A DNA stretch of 64,000 nucleotides from Megaustenia siamemsis (taxonomy: Eukaryota > Mollusca > Gastropoda > Stylommatophora > Ariophantidae). The DNA lies in assembly GCA_032433765.1 (NCBI GenBank), contig JAVIAB010000025.1:39535067-39599066 (forward strand), read 5' to 3'. Made by a program: the position numbers and the translations under genes. This document shows positions 54,059 through 64,000 of this stretch, one piece after another. Below the pieces are notes generated by a model that searched no databases, was not told the DNA's origin, and saw only the letters and a program-made list of their open reading frames with translations. Position 1 is the stretch's first letter, and every line of letters begins with the position of its first letter.

Positions 54059-54059
54059 G

Positions 54060-54662
54060 TTTATACATATACTTGCACATGATACTTACACATGATATGA
54101 TATTTACACATATACATACGCATGATACCTACATATGATTCTTACTCATGATACCTACTCATGATATTTACATATGATAATTTCACACGATACCTAAACA
54201 TGATATATCATATTTACACATATACTTACACATGATACTTGCACATGATACTTACACATGATAGTTACACATGATAGTTACATATGATAATTATACATAC
54301 TTACACATGATACCTACACGATACCTACACATGATATCTACACATGCTACCTACACAGGATACTTACACATGATACATACACATGGTACCTACACATGAT
54401 ACTTACACATGATACCTACACATGATACCTACACATGACACCTACACATGATACTTACACTTGATGCCTACACATGATACTTACACTTGATGCCTACACA
54501 TGATACCTACACATGATACCTACACAAGATACTTACACATGATACATACACATGATACCTACACATAATACTTACACATGGTAACACATGGTACCTACAC
54601 ATGATACTTACACATGATACATACACATGATACCTACACATGATACCTACACATACTTACAT
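54060..54662 (+). repeat. 12-13-bp array (tacacatgatacc)
   Basis: About 46 irregular units of tacacatgatacc or cttacacatgata, starting right after the RTE-C tail. Units vary by a few bases and some are deleted. Confidence 0.93.
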
Positions 54663-54742
54663 ATGATACTTACCGACCAAGAAAGGAACAGAGAAGCTAA
54701 GAAGGAATGATTATTTTTCTCGTGCCAAATGTGCAACATGCA

Positions 54743-54803
54743 CGTTGTTGTTGTTGTTATTGTTGCTGTTGTTGCTGTTGTTGTTGCTGCTGCTGCTGCT
54801 GCT
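54743..54803 (+). repeat. Trinucleotide tract (TTG)n/(CTG)n
   Basis: (ttg)n with ttgctg interruptions, ending in (ctg)6. It is CAG-type on the minus strand. Confidence 0.95.
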
Positions 54804-54904
54804 ATCATCATTATCCCACACCAGACGAACACATAGGTGCTCCAATAAACCCCTCGAGAATCTCAAGAAATTCCGAGGAGAATCCTGACCTACGTGCACG
54901 AATT

Positions 54905-55235
54905 CCGTAGCACGGTCTGGGTAGGTTTTTTGCTAACAATTTTGCCCGATCATCGGCCACATTTATTGCCTTCTCTTTTGTAAGAGAAATTTTACTGCCT
55001 GGGGTTCTTTAACGTGCGCGAGTGCACACGGGACCTCCTTTGTATTGCCGTTATCCGAGAGGGCTAGACATCGGATCTCATTACCCGAAAGATCAAGGGA
55101 TGCTAACGTCACAAAGTACGGATTAATTTTTTTGCCATTTTTGTAGTTTTGAAAAAATCACCACCGTCAGTGGTTGGCTTTGAACCCTGGTCGTTCCTGT
55201 CAAGAAGCCGACGTCATACTTCTAGACCTCCCAGC
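54905..55235 (-). mobile_element. SINE-E copy
   Basis: The minus strand begins with a tRNA-like head and a B-box (gggttcaaagcc) at 55175-55187, then aaaaattaatccgta, atccgatgtctagccctctc, ggaggtcccgtgtgcac and cgttaaagaaccccaggcag. It ends near 54905. It defines the SINE-E order, of which the window start holds scrambled parts. Confidence 0.6.
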
Positions 55236-55299
55236 CTCCTGAATTATTGTGAATCATGGTGGTTCTAATATCTTCAGTAATCAAGAACAGACGATGGTT

Positions 55300-55545
55300 A
55301 TATGTTGGACATTGTGATGAGAAGAGATAATAACCGAATAACAAAGCAAGCCTTCATGTGGGGAAACAACAGGTAAGAGGAATAGAGGTCGACCCAGAGA
55401 GACACTGAGAAGAACATTAATCAGGGAGGCAAGAGCAGCAGGAATAGGCTCCCTCAATGAGAGAGTTGCATGTACAGAACATAGACAAATGGTGAGAAAT
55501 AAAATATCTTTACAAGGATTGAAAACTGCTAGAATACAAATGTAG
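55300..55545 (+). mobile_element. LINE-4-like C-terminal relic
   Basis: Frames combine to NRITKQAFMW, then a GRPRETLRRTLIREARAAG-like stretch, then SLNERVACTEHRQMVRNKIS. The spacing of the ITxQAxxW and GRPRxTxRR motifs is as in 33835-34062. A frameshift lies near 55370. Confidence 0.65.
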
Positions 55546-55734
55546 ATAAGAGAAAGAGTATCTGGGTCTAAGCTCTATGGGCCGGCTACAGCCCGAAAGG
55601 TGAATAGATAGAGATAGATAGTAGTACTAGACGGGGGAACCAGCAAACTAGTTAGAGAAAGAGCAAATTAAACAAGAAAGTGTTTTTGTGTTAATTTAAT
55701 CATCTACAACATAAGTAATAGTTTCTAGTCTTTC

Positions 55735-55905
55735 ATATGGCCAATCCTGACCTGTGGAAGTAAAGCATGGACGATCAGCAAACAAACAAGAGGGTACTTG
55801 GAAACCACAGAGATGCGGTTTTTATTGAATCTTTGACAAATAAAAACAAGCACTGACGAAGTCCTGAGAGAGGACAGAACACACAGAAAACTTAACTATG
55901 ATTTA
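55735..55905 (+). mobile_element. RTE relic, part upstream of 49-bp array
   Basis: PILTCGSKAWTISKQTRGYL, ETTEMRFLLNL, then after a stop TSTDEVLREDRTHRKLN. This is collinear with PILTYGSESWTVDKQMKRRL...EMGFLRR...KTNEEVLKEANTKRELL in the 51.4-52.3 kb copy. The array starts within the last peptide. Confidence 0.8.
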
Positions 55906-56939
55906 ATAAGTTCTGAGAGAGCACAGAACACAAAGAAAACTTAACTCCGGTATCAAAATTTTTGAGAGAGGCCAGAACACAAAGAAAACATCAGAAGCTC
56001 TGAGAGAGGCCAGAACACAAAGAAAACTTAACTCTGGCATCAGAAGCTCGGAGAGAGATCAGAACACAAAGAAAACTTAACTCCGGTATCAGAAGCTCTG
56101 AGAGAGGCCAGAACACAAAGAAAACTTAACTCTGGCATCAGAAGCTCTGAGAGAGACCAGAACACAAAGAAAACTTAACTCTGGCATCAGAAGCTCTGAG
56201 AGAGACCAGAACACAAAGAAAACTTAACTCCGGTATCAGAAGCTCTGAGAGAGGCCAGAACACAAAGAAAACTTAACTCCGGTATCAAAATTTTTGAGAG
56301 AGGCCAGAACACAAAGAAAACATCAGAAGCTCTGAGAGAGACCAGAACACAAAGAAAACTTAACTCCGGTATCAAAATTTTTGAGAGAGGCCAGAACACA
56401 AAGAAAACATCAGAAGCTCTGAGAGAGACCAGAACACAAAGAAAACTTAACTCCGGTATCAAAATTTTTGAGAGAGGCCAGAACACAAAGAAAACATCAG
56501 AAGCTCTGAGAGAGGCCAGAACACAAAGAAAACTTAACTCCGGTATCAGAAGCTCTGAGAGAGGCCAGAACACAAAGAAAACTTAACTCCGGTATCAGAA
56601 GCTCTGAGAGAGGCCAGAACACAAAGAAAACTTAACTCTGGCATCAGAAGCTCTGAGAGAGACCAGAACACAAAGAAAACTTAACTCTGGCATCAGAAGC
56701 TCTGAGAGAGGCCAGAACACAAAGAAAACTTAACTCTGGCATCAGAAGCTCTGAGAGAGACCAGAACACAAAGAAAACTTAACTCTGGCATCAGAAGCTC
56801 TGAGAGAGACCAGAACACAAACAAAACTTAACTCCGGTATCAGAAGCTCTGAGAGAGGCCAGAGCACAAAGAAAACTTAACTCTGGCATCAGAAGCTCTG
56901 AGAGAGGCCAGAGCACAAAGAAAACTTAACTCCGGTATC
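55860..56939 (+). repeat. 49-bp minisatellite born in an RTE ORF
   Basis: About 23 units of gaagctctgagagaggccag plus aacacaaagaaaacttaact plus ccggtatca. Shortened units lack cttaactccgg. The first unit is LINE coding text (gtcctgagagaggacagaac, VLREDR), and the rest of the LINE follows the array at 56940. Confidence 0.95.
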
Positions 56940-57168
56940 AGAAAAAGACGATCCGATTTTTTCTTTCACGTGGCAAAAAGATAATTTGTAGATGTTGTGA
57001 CAACATGAAATACTGAGATGGGGGGGGGGGAAGAATAGACAGAAGAAATACAGAGGGAAGGTAATAGTTGAACTACTTAGCACGGGAGGAAGTCAGCAGA
57101 GGAAATTATAGATTCACTGGCCATAGAGATTGAGGGACAAGGTCACCAACGGTTCCTGGCATGGCAGC

Positions 57169-57172
<4 letters not shown>
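56940..57172 (+). mobile_element. RTE relic, part downstream of 49-bp array
   Basis: Text after the array reads KKTIRFFFHVAK-like (compare KQSTFFGHIMRR), then a gtaatagttgaac region, gattcactggccatagag and gtttcctggcatggcagct-like sequence before the GAT tail. This completes the LINE 3' end in the right order. Confidence 0.65.

Positions 57173-57233
<61 letters not shown>
57170..57233 (+). repeat. (GAT)n, expanded RTE tail
   Basis: About 21 perfect gat units at the position where other RTE copies carry three to five. It is an elongated LINE tail. Confidence 0.95.
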
Positions 57234-57997
57234 GTGAAAGAGCGTTTGGAGAACCACCTAGTCCAGCACAACAACAATTGTAAGGGAAGTGAAATAACCA
57301 GGGATGCATGAGAATGTACAACTTTCATGAGTGAAATCTTTTAGACAGGCCTTCCCTCCTTCCTTCCTTCCCTCCTTGCTCCCTCCTACCCTCTCTTTCT
57401 CCCTCCCTTTCTTTCCCTCCCTCTCTCTCCCTCCCTTCATCGCTCCCTCCCTCCCTCCCTCTATCTCTCTCTCTCTCCCACCCTCCCTAGAATAAAATAA
57501 AATTTAGACTTTAGAACAGCATGGCCTCACTGCAAGCGTGGGCATTCCCATATCTGCTCAGCTCTCATTCCAGCAACCAACGATGTGTTCATCCCGATCG
57601 CCCTTTCTGGTCTATCGAAATTATTGCGTTCTGTAAAATTGTACTTTTTACATTAATAAAAACTGGTTTATTGAACGTGCCATATTAAACTGTACAAATG
57701 ATGTGCAGCTCAAAATGAACACTTCCAGGTCGCTGTAACGGCCGTCACAGGCAACATAATATCCATGCGCCCGCGCGAATTCCGGTACAGACTTCATGAT
57801 CAGTTGGCGTGTCGAAAAATCGCTGTCATAACAAATTAAGTCAGGCCTTCACTTCGATGAGATACTCGATCCGACCGCAGTCCAGCTGGTGGCAAATTTG
57901 CAGTCGAACACAAGATTACAAATCCGATCCCAGGGCAATGTCCGGATCTGGTACGGTTCCACCACACCTCACTGCCAGTCACCTACAGCACTATCTC
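57234..57997. other. Spacer with CT-rich tract
   Basis: (CCCT)/(CTTT) mixture at 57345-57485. 57486-57997 looks single-copy, with moderate GC. Open frames at 57809-58021 and 57889 onwards run into SINE-B and are not supported as genes. Confidence 0.45.
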
Positions 57998-58003
57998 AGC
58001 GCG

Positions 58004-58337
58004 GGGGCCTCGGTAGCCTAGTTGGGAAAACCACCCGACTGGACTACCGACGTTCGGACAACCCGTGTTCGATTCCCGCTGGGAGCAGTGTGAATTGTAC
58101 TCGTGGTTGGAAAAAAATACCCCCACGGTCGACCCAGTCGTTGGCAGAAATGGGTACCAGGGTATTACCCTGGGAAGGTGAGGAATGCCGCCTCGCATCT
58201 AAGTTTCGATGCTTGAGGCGACACTATACAGAAATCTCCGAACATTTCTGGATAGGCGGCCGAGCACATATGGGTGGAAACTCGCATGCTAAAACGCCGG
58301 TTCAAGTCTCGTACTTTAACTTTACCTTTATTAACTA
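58004..58337 (+). mobile_element. SINE-B, full length
   Basis: A-box head (cctcggtagcctagttggg), B-box (gtgttcgattcccgctggg), body as at 22298, and end actttaactttacctttatt. A short duplication agcgcg lies at 57998-58003 and 58338-58343. Confidence 0.85.
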
Positions 58338-58343
58338 AGCGCG

Positions 58344-58889
58344 CGGGCGCCAAAGCCTTGTTGGTTTTCTAGTCATGTTAATGCGACTGCACTACTGCTG
58401 TCTCCACAAATGAAAATAGAAATCTGAAAGAATTACATGAAACCACAATGCAACAAAAATTGAACACTAGTTCTGTTCCTGATTCGCCGAAGCGGCAATC
58501 TTGGCCGCCGCACCAACCGGAAGCCCAGAAGAATAGAATATGAAGAAATAGCACCACGACCCTAATCTAAGCGAATAAAGAGACATGGCGGTAATGCACT
58601 TTGGATGAAGAGATAAGGAATTCTCAAATTCTTTCGTGGGACACGATTCTCTTGTCGATTGAGCAGAGAAGAGATTGAATGGAGGGACAATGTCACGTCA
58701 ATGTTTGGAGAGTTGTAGAGGATCTCACTCACATTTTCGCAGTGGCTTTTTTTTCCCCCATCTCAAAGTGGCACTTTAGTTTTAATTCTGGAAACTTGGG
58801 GTAATTTTCTTAGTTTAAGCACATAAATTATTTCAGAGGAACGAGTGATCTCTCCTTAGTGGACGTCACAACAAAACTACAGAGATTTT
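58344..58889. other. Spacer, no gene seen
   Basis: Single-copy-looking sequence with moderate GC at 58480-58530 and a T run at 58747. No motif or exon recognised. Confidence 0.5.
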
Positions 58890-58900
58890 CAAATACTAAA

Positions 58901-59236
58901 AATGGGTGCTGGTTAGTCTCGAGACATAGACGCTGGTCTCGAGACATAGACGCTGATCTCGAGACAGAGAGGGAGTTCAAATCTCGGTTGAACCAGTTAA
59001 GATTTTTATTTATGTTTTTTCTCTGCGGTAACCACCACCCCTAGTCTCAACAGCAAGCCCAGGCTTGAAACGTCACTTACTCGACGGAAAAAATATGAGC
59101 ACCTCCGACGTTGGAGTTATCTGCCTGTGCAACGACGGACCTCTGTGCAAACGGCTGTCAGGGAAAAAAACGATGAACTTGCAAAATTCAGTTTCTAGTC
59201 TCTAGGGACTTCGTCAAAAGTGAAAGCTGAAAAAAA
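58901..59236 (+). mobile_element. SINE-D, full length with duplication
   Basis: 336 bp on the plus strand. Head gctggttagtctcgagacat, B-box-like gagttcaaatctcggtt, conserved gcttgaaacgtcacttac, ttatctgcctgtgcaac, and 3' end ctagggacttcgtcaaaa. A perfect 11-bp duplication caaatactaaa lies at 58890-58900 and 59237-59247. About 22 bp of the head (ctcgagacatagacgctggt) is present two to three times in tandem. Confidence 0.88.
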
Positions 59237-59247
59237 CAAATACTAAA

Positions 59248-59532
59248 TTATGGTAGGTCTTATTTAGGGTCTTAGTTTAGAGTTGTTTCCCCTTTCTCTA
59301 CATTAATAACACCGAGAACTACCGAATAAAGTGTAATGTTACTCAAGGGGGCGATATTCTCCCGAAAAAAAAAATGTGTGGTTAAACTAGGACTTTACCT
59401 AACTTTGCAGCATTTATTGATGAAGTCATGAAACTAACACATTCCACTCATTCTTAAAATTAATTATTGATGGAAGTGGTTTCAATTTATGACACCACAG
59501 ATTCAAATAAGTAACATTTGTAGCTAAAGTCA
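59248..59532. other. Spacer
   Basis: AT-rich. Nothing recognised. Confidence 0.5.
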
Positions 59533-60197
59533 TCATCATGAAATATCATGCCTCCTGGCGTAGGTGATCATGTCTCTCCACAACTTTCAATCACGACAGT
59601 TATTTATCATTTCTGTTGTTGACCTTCTGCCAAGACATTCTCTTAAGCTGCCTGGTATCTTTTCTCTTTGATATTCCCTCTATCTCTTCGTCCCTCAATT
59701 TTCCCAGTTGTTGCAATATATTCCAGCTGTTCTCTTCTCATTATATGGCCAAAAAATGATGATTGTTTCTTCCTAATATTGGATATTAGCTCTCTCTTAG
59801 CTTTGGTGTCTTTCAGAACGTTTTCATCACTCTCCTTAGCTGTCCACAATATTCTCAATATTCTTCTCTTCTGTAAATTCACATTTCTTCGGCCTCCATT
59901 GATTTTCCTCTCTGTTGTCCTATTGTCCATGATTCACATCCATATGTTAAAACTGGCCCTACATAACATTTAAGAACTCTTTCTATTATCAAAAATGTAT
60001 TGCACAGTGTCTTCCTCATTTTTTGGAAAGCTGCTTTTGCCTGAGCCATTCTGCATCTCACCTCTGTTGTACATCTACCATCTGAGGTTAACATTGTTCC
60101 CAGATATTTAAATTCATTTACCTGTTTTAATATTGTTCCACTTGTCTTCATTGTGCATTGCGGTGATATCTTTTTCTTTGTTGCTACCATTACTTCT
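59533..60197 (-). mobile_element. RTE-A relic
   Basis: The minus strand reads VATKKKISPQCTMKTSGTIL, NEFKYLGTMLTSDGRCTTEV, RMAQAKAAFQKMRKTL, LTYGCESWTIGQQRGKSMEA, frameshift near 59880, RRILRILWTAKESDENVLKD and KQSSFFGHIMRREQLEYIAT, with the tail at 59533 (catcatcatg). The YADD region is absent. Confidence 0.88.
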
Positions 60198-60301
60198 GCT
60201 TAGCTGAAGTAAATATTTATATACCAATGCTATTTTATTAGGTTTTGCTTGTACCAACAAGATTGGCAACCACAAAGATGTTTAATTTTTAAGAGGAACA
60301 T

Positions 60302-60520
60302 TTAAAAAAAAAAAATAAAAAAATGAAATGTTAGAAGCTTTACGTGATTAATATTTTTGTTTTGGATGTTTCGTTATTAGTTTTACTTACATATCCGTGT
60401 GTGTTTTGTTTGTTCCTGCTGAAGGCCTATTGGGCCGAAACGTCGTTTAATCTGTGTCGTCCACTAATCACGTAAAGCTTCTAACATACCATTTTTTTTT
60501 TTTTTTTTTTTTTTTTTTAT
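60302..60520. mobile_element. Penelope-like end bracketed by a 23-bp inverted repeat
   Basis: A perfect 23-bp inverted repeat (60328-60350 and 60465-60487, core gaagctttacgtgatta) encloses 114 bp. Its outer sides are an A run on the left (60302-60324) and a T run on the right (60490-60519), which extends the foldback. The loop contains a hammerhead-like string, as in the unrelated inverted repeat at 23638-23805. Confidence 0.5.
60419..60444 (+). ncRNA. Degenerate hammerhead-like core
   Basis: CTGA, a perfect aggcc/ggcc-type stem with loop tattg, then GAAACGTC. Relative to CUGANGA it lacks the last bases of the first box, so it is probably inactive. Confidence 0.3.
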
Positions 60521-60650
60521 TGTTCCTCACATTCAGCTTTACTGCAGCGTCGCATTTTTATGCATTCATTTGCATTTCTTTGCCTTAACCCTTTAATTGG
60601 TAAGACACACGATTCTTCTAATCACTTTGAATTTATAATAGAAGAAGTGT

Positions 60651-60828
60651 CGTGCTGAAGTCGGATGTGTTGGGCCGAAAGGCGCAAATATCACAGTTAT
60701 ACTGTAAACCACAACACAACGCAGACACACCCACTTAACGTCCTTTTAAGGGCGGATGATGAAGAGGAATTATGTAGTCTACTAGAATACTCTAGAATAC
60801 TTTAGTCATCGGGCGAACGCAAGCAAGC
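60651..60828 (+). mobile_element. Retroposon G, 5'-truncated with duplication
   Basis: 178 bp, starting abruptly at cgtgctgaagtcggatg and ending catcgggcgaacgcaagcaagc. A 13-bp duplication atagaagaagtgt lies at 60638-60650 and 60829-60841. It shares its 3' end with 13490-13867 but is truncated at the 5' side. Confidence 0.85.
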
Positions 60829-60841
60829 ATAGAAGAAGTGT

Positions 60842-61274
60842 GCGTATTTTATTTCCCTGCCAAGACAACTGAACTAAACTATCACTGACAAACAACTGTG
60901 AGGAATGGTTTTAATTCTGTTAACGTCACCGGAAGTCAAGTGATGAGGACATCCTTTGCCATTAGTGAGTGGTGCGATGACTTTGTAACCTAGGACGGTT
61001 TCTTTCGATGCTCTATGGGTTGTTCTTTAGCTGTGATCCCTCACGCGGGATTAAGATTCGTGATGGCAGGTCCCTGTAATCCTCTTGTCATTAGAACTGA
61101 TCCCGAGATTAATTATGTGATTTTTAGGAGAAACTATTCCCTATCCTTGACGATTTAATGTTTAATTGAGCGGATATTTTATCGCATTGTTTAGTTTGTG
61201 AGTCACGCTCACGTACCAGCGGTTCCCACGCTATGACGTATTGTGGTCATTTCCCACAGCTGTTTAATTTTGGA
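60842..61274. other. Spacer, no gene seen
   Basis: Single-copy-looking sequence with moderate GC. No exon or element recognised. Confidence 0.5.
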
Positions 61275-61622
61275 TTTATAGAAGAATAGGTAGAATTAGA
61301 TGGAAAGAAAAGAAAACAAACGATGTAGTTTTAAAACAACTAAAAATAAAAAGAGAACTACTAAATACAATTAAGACAAGACAAATGAATTTTTTGGGGG
61401 CACGTTAAAAGACACAACAGCCTACTAAAAGTAATGTTGGAAGGGAAAATACAAGGTAAAAGAGGCAGAGGCAGACCAATACTAACATGGACGAGTAACA
61501 TCAAAAGATGGACAAGACAATCTATGACAACCTGCACCATCAAAGCAAGAAGCAGAGTGGAATGGCGATCCATGGTAGACAACCTTCGTTGCGGAGACGG
61601 CACTCGATGATGATGATGTTTA
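61275..61622 (+). mobile_element. RTE-C 3' relic
   Basis: RRIGRIRWKEKKTNDVVLKQ, LKIKRELLNTIKTRQMNFLG, then after a frameshift GKIQGKRGRGRPILTWTSNI and TTCTIKARSRVEWRSMVDNL, RCGDGTR, and the (GAT)n tail. It serves as reference for the split RTE-C copy at 52.7-54.1 kb. Confidence 0.8.
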
Positions 61623-61627
61623 TTTTC

Positions 61628-61985
61628 TTCAAAATTCATCAACAGCAAAGAACATGAAATTGTTTCAAACTTTGAATATCTGGATCTGTAGTAACTAACA
61701 AAGGAGACTTGTCAGAAAGAGATCAAACGAATATTAGCAATAGCAACACAACGCCATGAAGAACACGTGGAACAATACCAGAAACGCAGTAAAATTAAAA
61801 TGACTAAGGACATGTATCTTCTCGATAACAACATACGGTTGTGAATCATGGACAATCTCGCAAAACAGCAAGGTAAAGAATAGGTTCATTCGAAACAAAA
61901 TGCTACAGAAAAATTCTGGTGAACTTGCCAGACAAGTGACCGCATGGAGCTGGCAGAGGAAGAGGAAAACAAGGAGAAAACAAAG
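61628..61985 (+). mobile_element. LINE reverse transcriptase C-terminal relic
   Basis: Scattered frames read FEYLxSVVTNKGDLSERDQ-like, TTYGCESWTISQ and NRFIRNKMLQK. The order (F-x-Y-L-G...TYGCESW...R-x-M-L) is that of a LINE reverse transcriptase thumb and C-terminus. Heavily decayed; it follows the RTE-C tail directly. Confidence 0.6.
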
Positions 61986-62053
61986 TTTCACAGCGTGGAA
62001 GTTTATTTATTTTTCGCTTCACTCGAGCGTATCGGTGTAAGTTTCGACTGAGA

Positions 62054-63537
62054 AAGGCATGTTGAATGTTTAGGTTGTTCAGAAATTGGGAATGTTACAG
62101 TTGAATGTTTAGATTGTTCAGAAATTGGGAATGTTACAGTTGAATGTTTAGATTGTTCAGAAATTGGGAATGTTATAGTTGAATGTTTAGATTGTTCAGA
62201 AATTGGGAATGTTATAGTTGAATGTTTAGATTGTTCAGAAATTGGGAATGTTATAGTTGAATGTTTAGATTGTTCAGAAATTGGGAATGTTACAGTTGAA
62301 TGTTTAGATTGTTCAGAAATTGGGAATGTTACAGTTGAATGTTTAGATTGTTCAGAAATTGGGAATGTTATAGTTGAATGTTTAGATTGTTCAGAAATTG
62401 GGAATGTTACAGTTGAATGTTTAGATTGTTCAGAAATTGGGAATGTTACAGTTGAATGTTTAGATTGTTCAGAAATTGGGAATGTTATAGTTGAATGTTT
62501 AGATTGTTCAGAAATTGGGAATGTTATAGTTGAATGTTTAGATTGTTCAGAAATTGGGAATGTTATAGTTGAATGTTTAGATTGTTCAGAAATTGGGAAT
62601 GTTATAGTTGAATGTTTAGATTGTTCAGAAATTGGGAATGTTACAGTTGAATGTTTAGATTGTTCAGAAATTGGGAATGTTATAGTTGAATGTTTAGATT
62701 GTTCAGAAATTGGGAATGTTACAGTTGAATGTTTAGATTGTTCAGAAATTGGGAATGTTACAGTTGAATGTTTAGATTGTTCGGAAATTGGGAATGTTAC
62801 AGTTGAATGTTTATATTGTTCAGAAATTGGGAATGTTACAGTTGAATGTTTAGATTGTTCAGAAATTAGGAATGTTACAGTTGAATGTTTAGATTGTTCA
62901 GAAATTGGGAATGTTACAGTTGAATGTTTAGATTGTTCAGAAATTGGGAATGTTACAGTTGAATGTTTAGATTGTTCAGAAATTGGGAATGTTACAGTTG
63001 AATGTTTAGATTGTTCAGAAATTGGGAATGTTACAGTTGAATGTTTAGATTGTTCAGAAATTGGGAATGTTACAGTTGAATGTTTAGATTGTTCAGAAAT
63101 TGGGAATGTTACAGTTGAATGTTTAGATTGTTCAGAAATTGGGAATGTTACAGTTGAATGTTTAGATTGTTCGGAAATTGGGAATGTTACAGTTGAATGT
63201 TTATATTGTTCAGAAATTGGGAATGTTACAGTTGAATGTTTAGATTGTTCAGAAATTGGGAATGTTACAGTTGAATGTTTAAATTCTTCAGAAATTGGGA
63301 ATGTTACAGTTGAATGTTTATATTCTTCAGAAATTGGGAATGTTACAGTTGAATGTTTATATTCTTCAGAAATTGGGAATGTTACAGTTGAATGTTTAGA
63401 TTGTTCAGAAATTTTGAATGTTACTGTTGAATGTTTAGATTGTTCAGAAATTGGGAATGTTACAGTTGAATGTTTAGATTGTTCAGAAATTGGGAATGTT
63501 ACAGTTGAATGTTTAGATTGTTCAGAAATTGTGTTAC
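62054..63537 (+). repeat. 39-bp satellite, about 38 units
   Basis: Unit gttgaatgtttagattgttc plus agaaattgggaatgttaca, 39 bp, nearly uniform. One plus frame (VECLDCSEIGNVT repeated) has no stop from 62054 to about 63570 but also no ATG in frame. The main variants are gttaca/gttata and late-array gattgt/tattct. Confidence 0.96.
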
Positions 63538-63539
63538 AG

Positions 63540-64000
63540 TTGTCAGATGGCGCGCTCTACAAACTGTAATAGACATTCAAGATGGTGCACTCTACTAAAT
63601 GCAATAGACATTCAAGATGGTGTGCTGTACAAACTGTAATAGACATTCAAGATGGTGTGCTCTACAAACTGTAATAGACATTCAAGATGGTGCACTCTAC
63701 TAAATGCAATAGACATTCAAGATGGTGTGCTGTACAAACTGTAATAGACATTCAAGATGGTGCGCTCTACTAAATGCAATAGACATTCAAGATGGTGCAC
63801 TCTACTAAATGTAATAGACATTCAAGATGGTGCACTCTACTAAATGCAATAGACATTCAAGATGGTGCACTCTACTAAATGCAATAGCCATTCAAGATGG
63901 TGCACTCTACTAAATGCAATAGACATTCAAGATGGTGTGCTGTACAAACTGTAATAGACATTCAAGATGGTGCGCTCTACAAACTGTAATAGACATTCAA
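63540..64000 (+). repeat. 35-bp satellite reaching the window edge
   Basis: About 13 units of gtaatagacattcaagatgg plus tgcgctctacaaact, with cactctactaaatgc and gtgctgtac variants in mixed order. It begins a few bases after the 39-bp array and continues beyond the window. Confidence 0.95.

Noticed and set aside
60655..60700. Hammerhead core in retroposon G (ctgaag...gggccgaaaggc)
   Set aside because: The first box lacks the required CUGANGA (it is CTGAAGTC), and G copies vary exactly there.

Overview
This window looks like a gene-poor, repeat-saturated stretch of an animal nuclear genome, most likely a marine invertebrate and plausibly a gastropod or other mollusc. The animal call rests on several things: tRNA-derived SINEs with A and B boxes, target-site duplications of 8-14 bp, relics of several non-LTR retrotransposons (RTE-like with (GAT)n tails, an RNase-H-bearing I-like LINE, two further LINE types), Penelope-like hammerhead motifs, and two spliced-exon candidates. 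The mollusc guess is inference only. There are no prokaryotic operons, rRNA genes, functional tRNA genes or CRISPR arrays. Almost every long open frame here is an artefact of tandem repeats.

Layout. 0-2.2 kb: SINE-A, SINE-D, SINE-E and retroposon-G copies. 2.2-6.2 kb: purine-rich then pyrimidine-rich simple repeats and a 70-bp minisatellite. 6.4-8.5 kb: a cluster of SINE-A copies. 8.6-10.1 kb: tetranucleotide and 46-bp arrays. 10.1-14 kb: LINE and G relics. 14.3-16.3 kb: a 44-bp satellite interrupted by a foldback SINE-C. 17.37-18.20 kb: the best coding exon (minus strand, secreted or extracellular, Cys-rich tandem domains). 19-20.1 kb: a 10-bp-period array. 20.17 kb: a small exon with consensus splice sites (plus strand). 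20.5-24.1 kb: SINE-B copies, short arrays, a LINE tail and a Penelope-like end. 24.47-29.18 kb: one I-like LINE relic whose ORF has swollen with about 98 copies of its own 45-bp segment. 29.2-34 kb: SINE-D, LINE RNase H, and 25-bp and 34-bp arrays. 34.3-40.2 kb: duplications, CAA, 48-bp and 73-bp arrays. 40.8-45 kb: nested RTE in G, then arrays and RTE copies. 45.2-50 kb: 34-bp, 38-bp and 35-bp arrays. 51.3-54.1 kb: the longest RTE relic (with YADD box), a hexamer array, and a second RTE split by a 1-kb inverted-repeat element. 54.1-57.2 kb: arrays, including a 49-bp array grown inside an RTE ORF. 58-61.9 kb: SINE-B, SINE-D, RTE and G copies. 62-64 kb: 39-bp and 35-bp satellites running off the window edge.

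The unifying pattern is that many tandem arrays begin inside, or exactly at the edge of, dispersed retroelements. In four LINE relics (45-bp, 49-bp, 38-bp and 68-bp units) the monomer can be read as part of the element's own ORF. LINE debris therefore seems to act as seed for satellite birth. Nested insertions with matching duplications (RTE in G, SINE-A in RTE, inverted-repeat element in RTE, SINE-B in arrays) give a relative chronology. All family names used here (SINE-A to E, G, H, RTE-A to C, LINE-2 to 4) are local labels, not database names.
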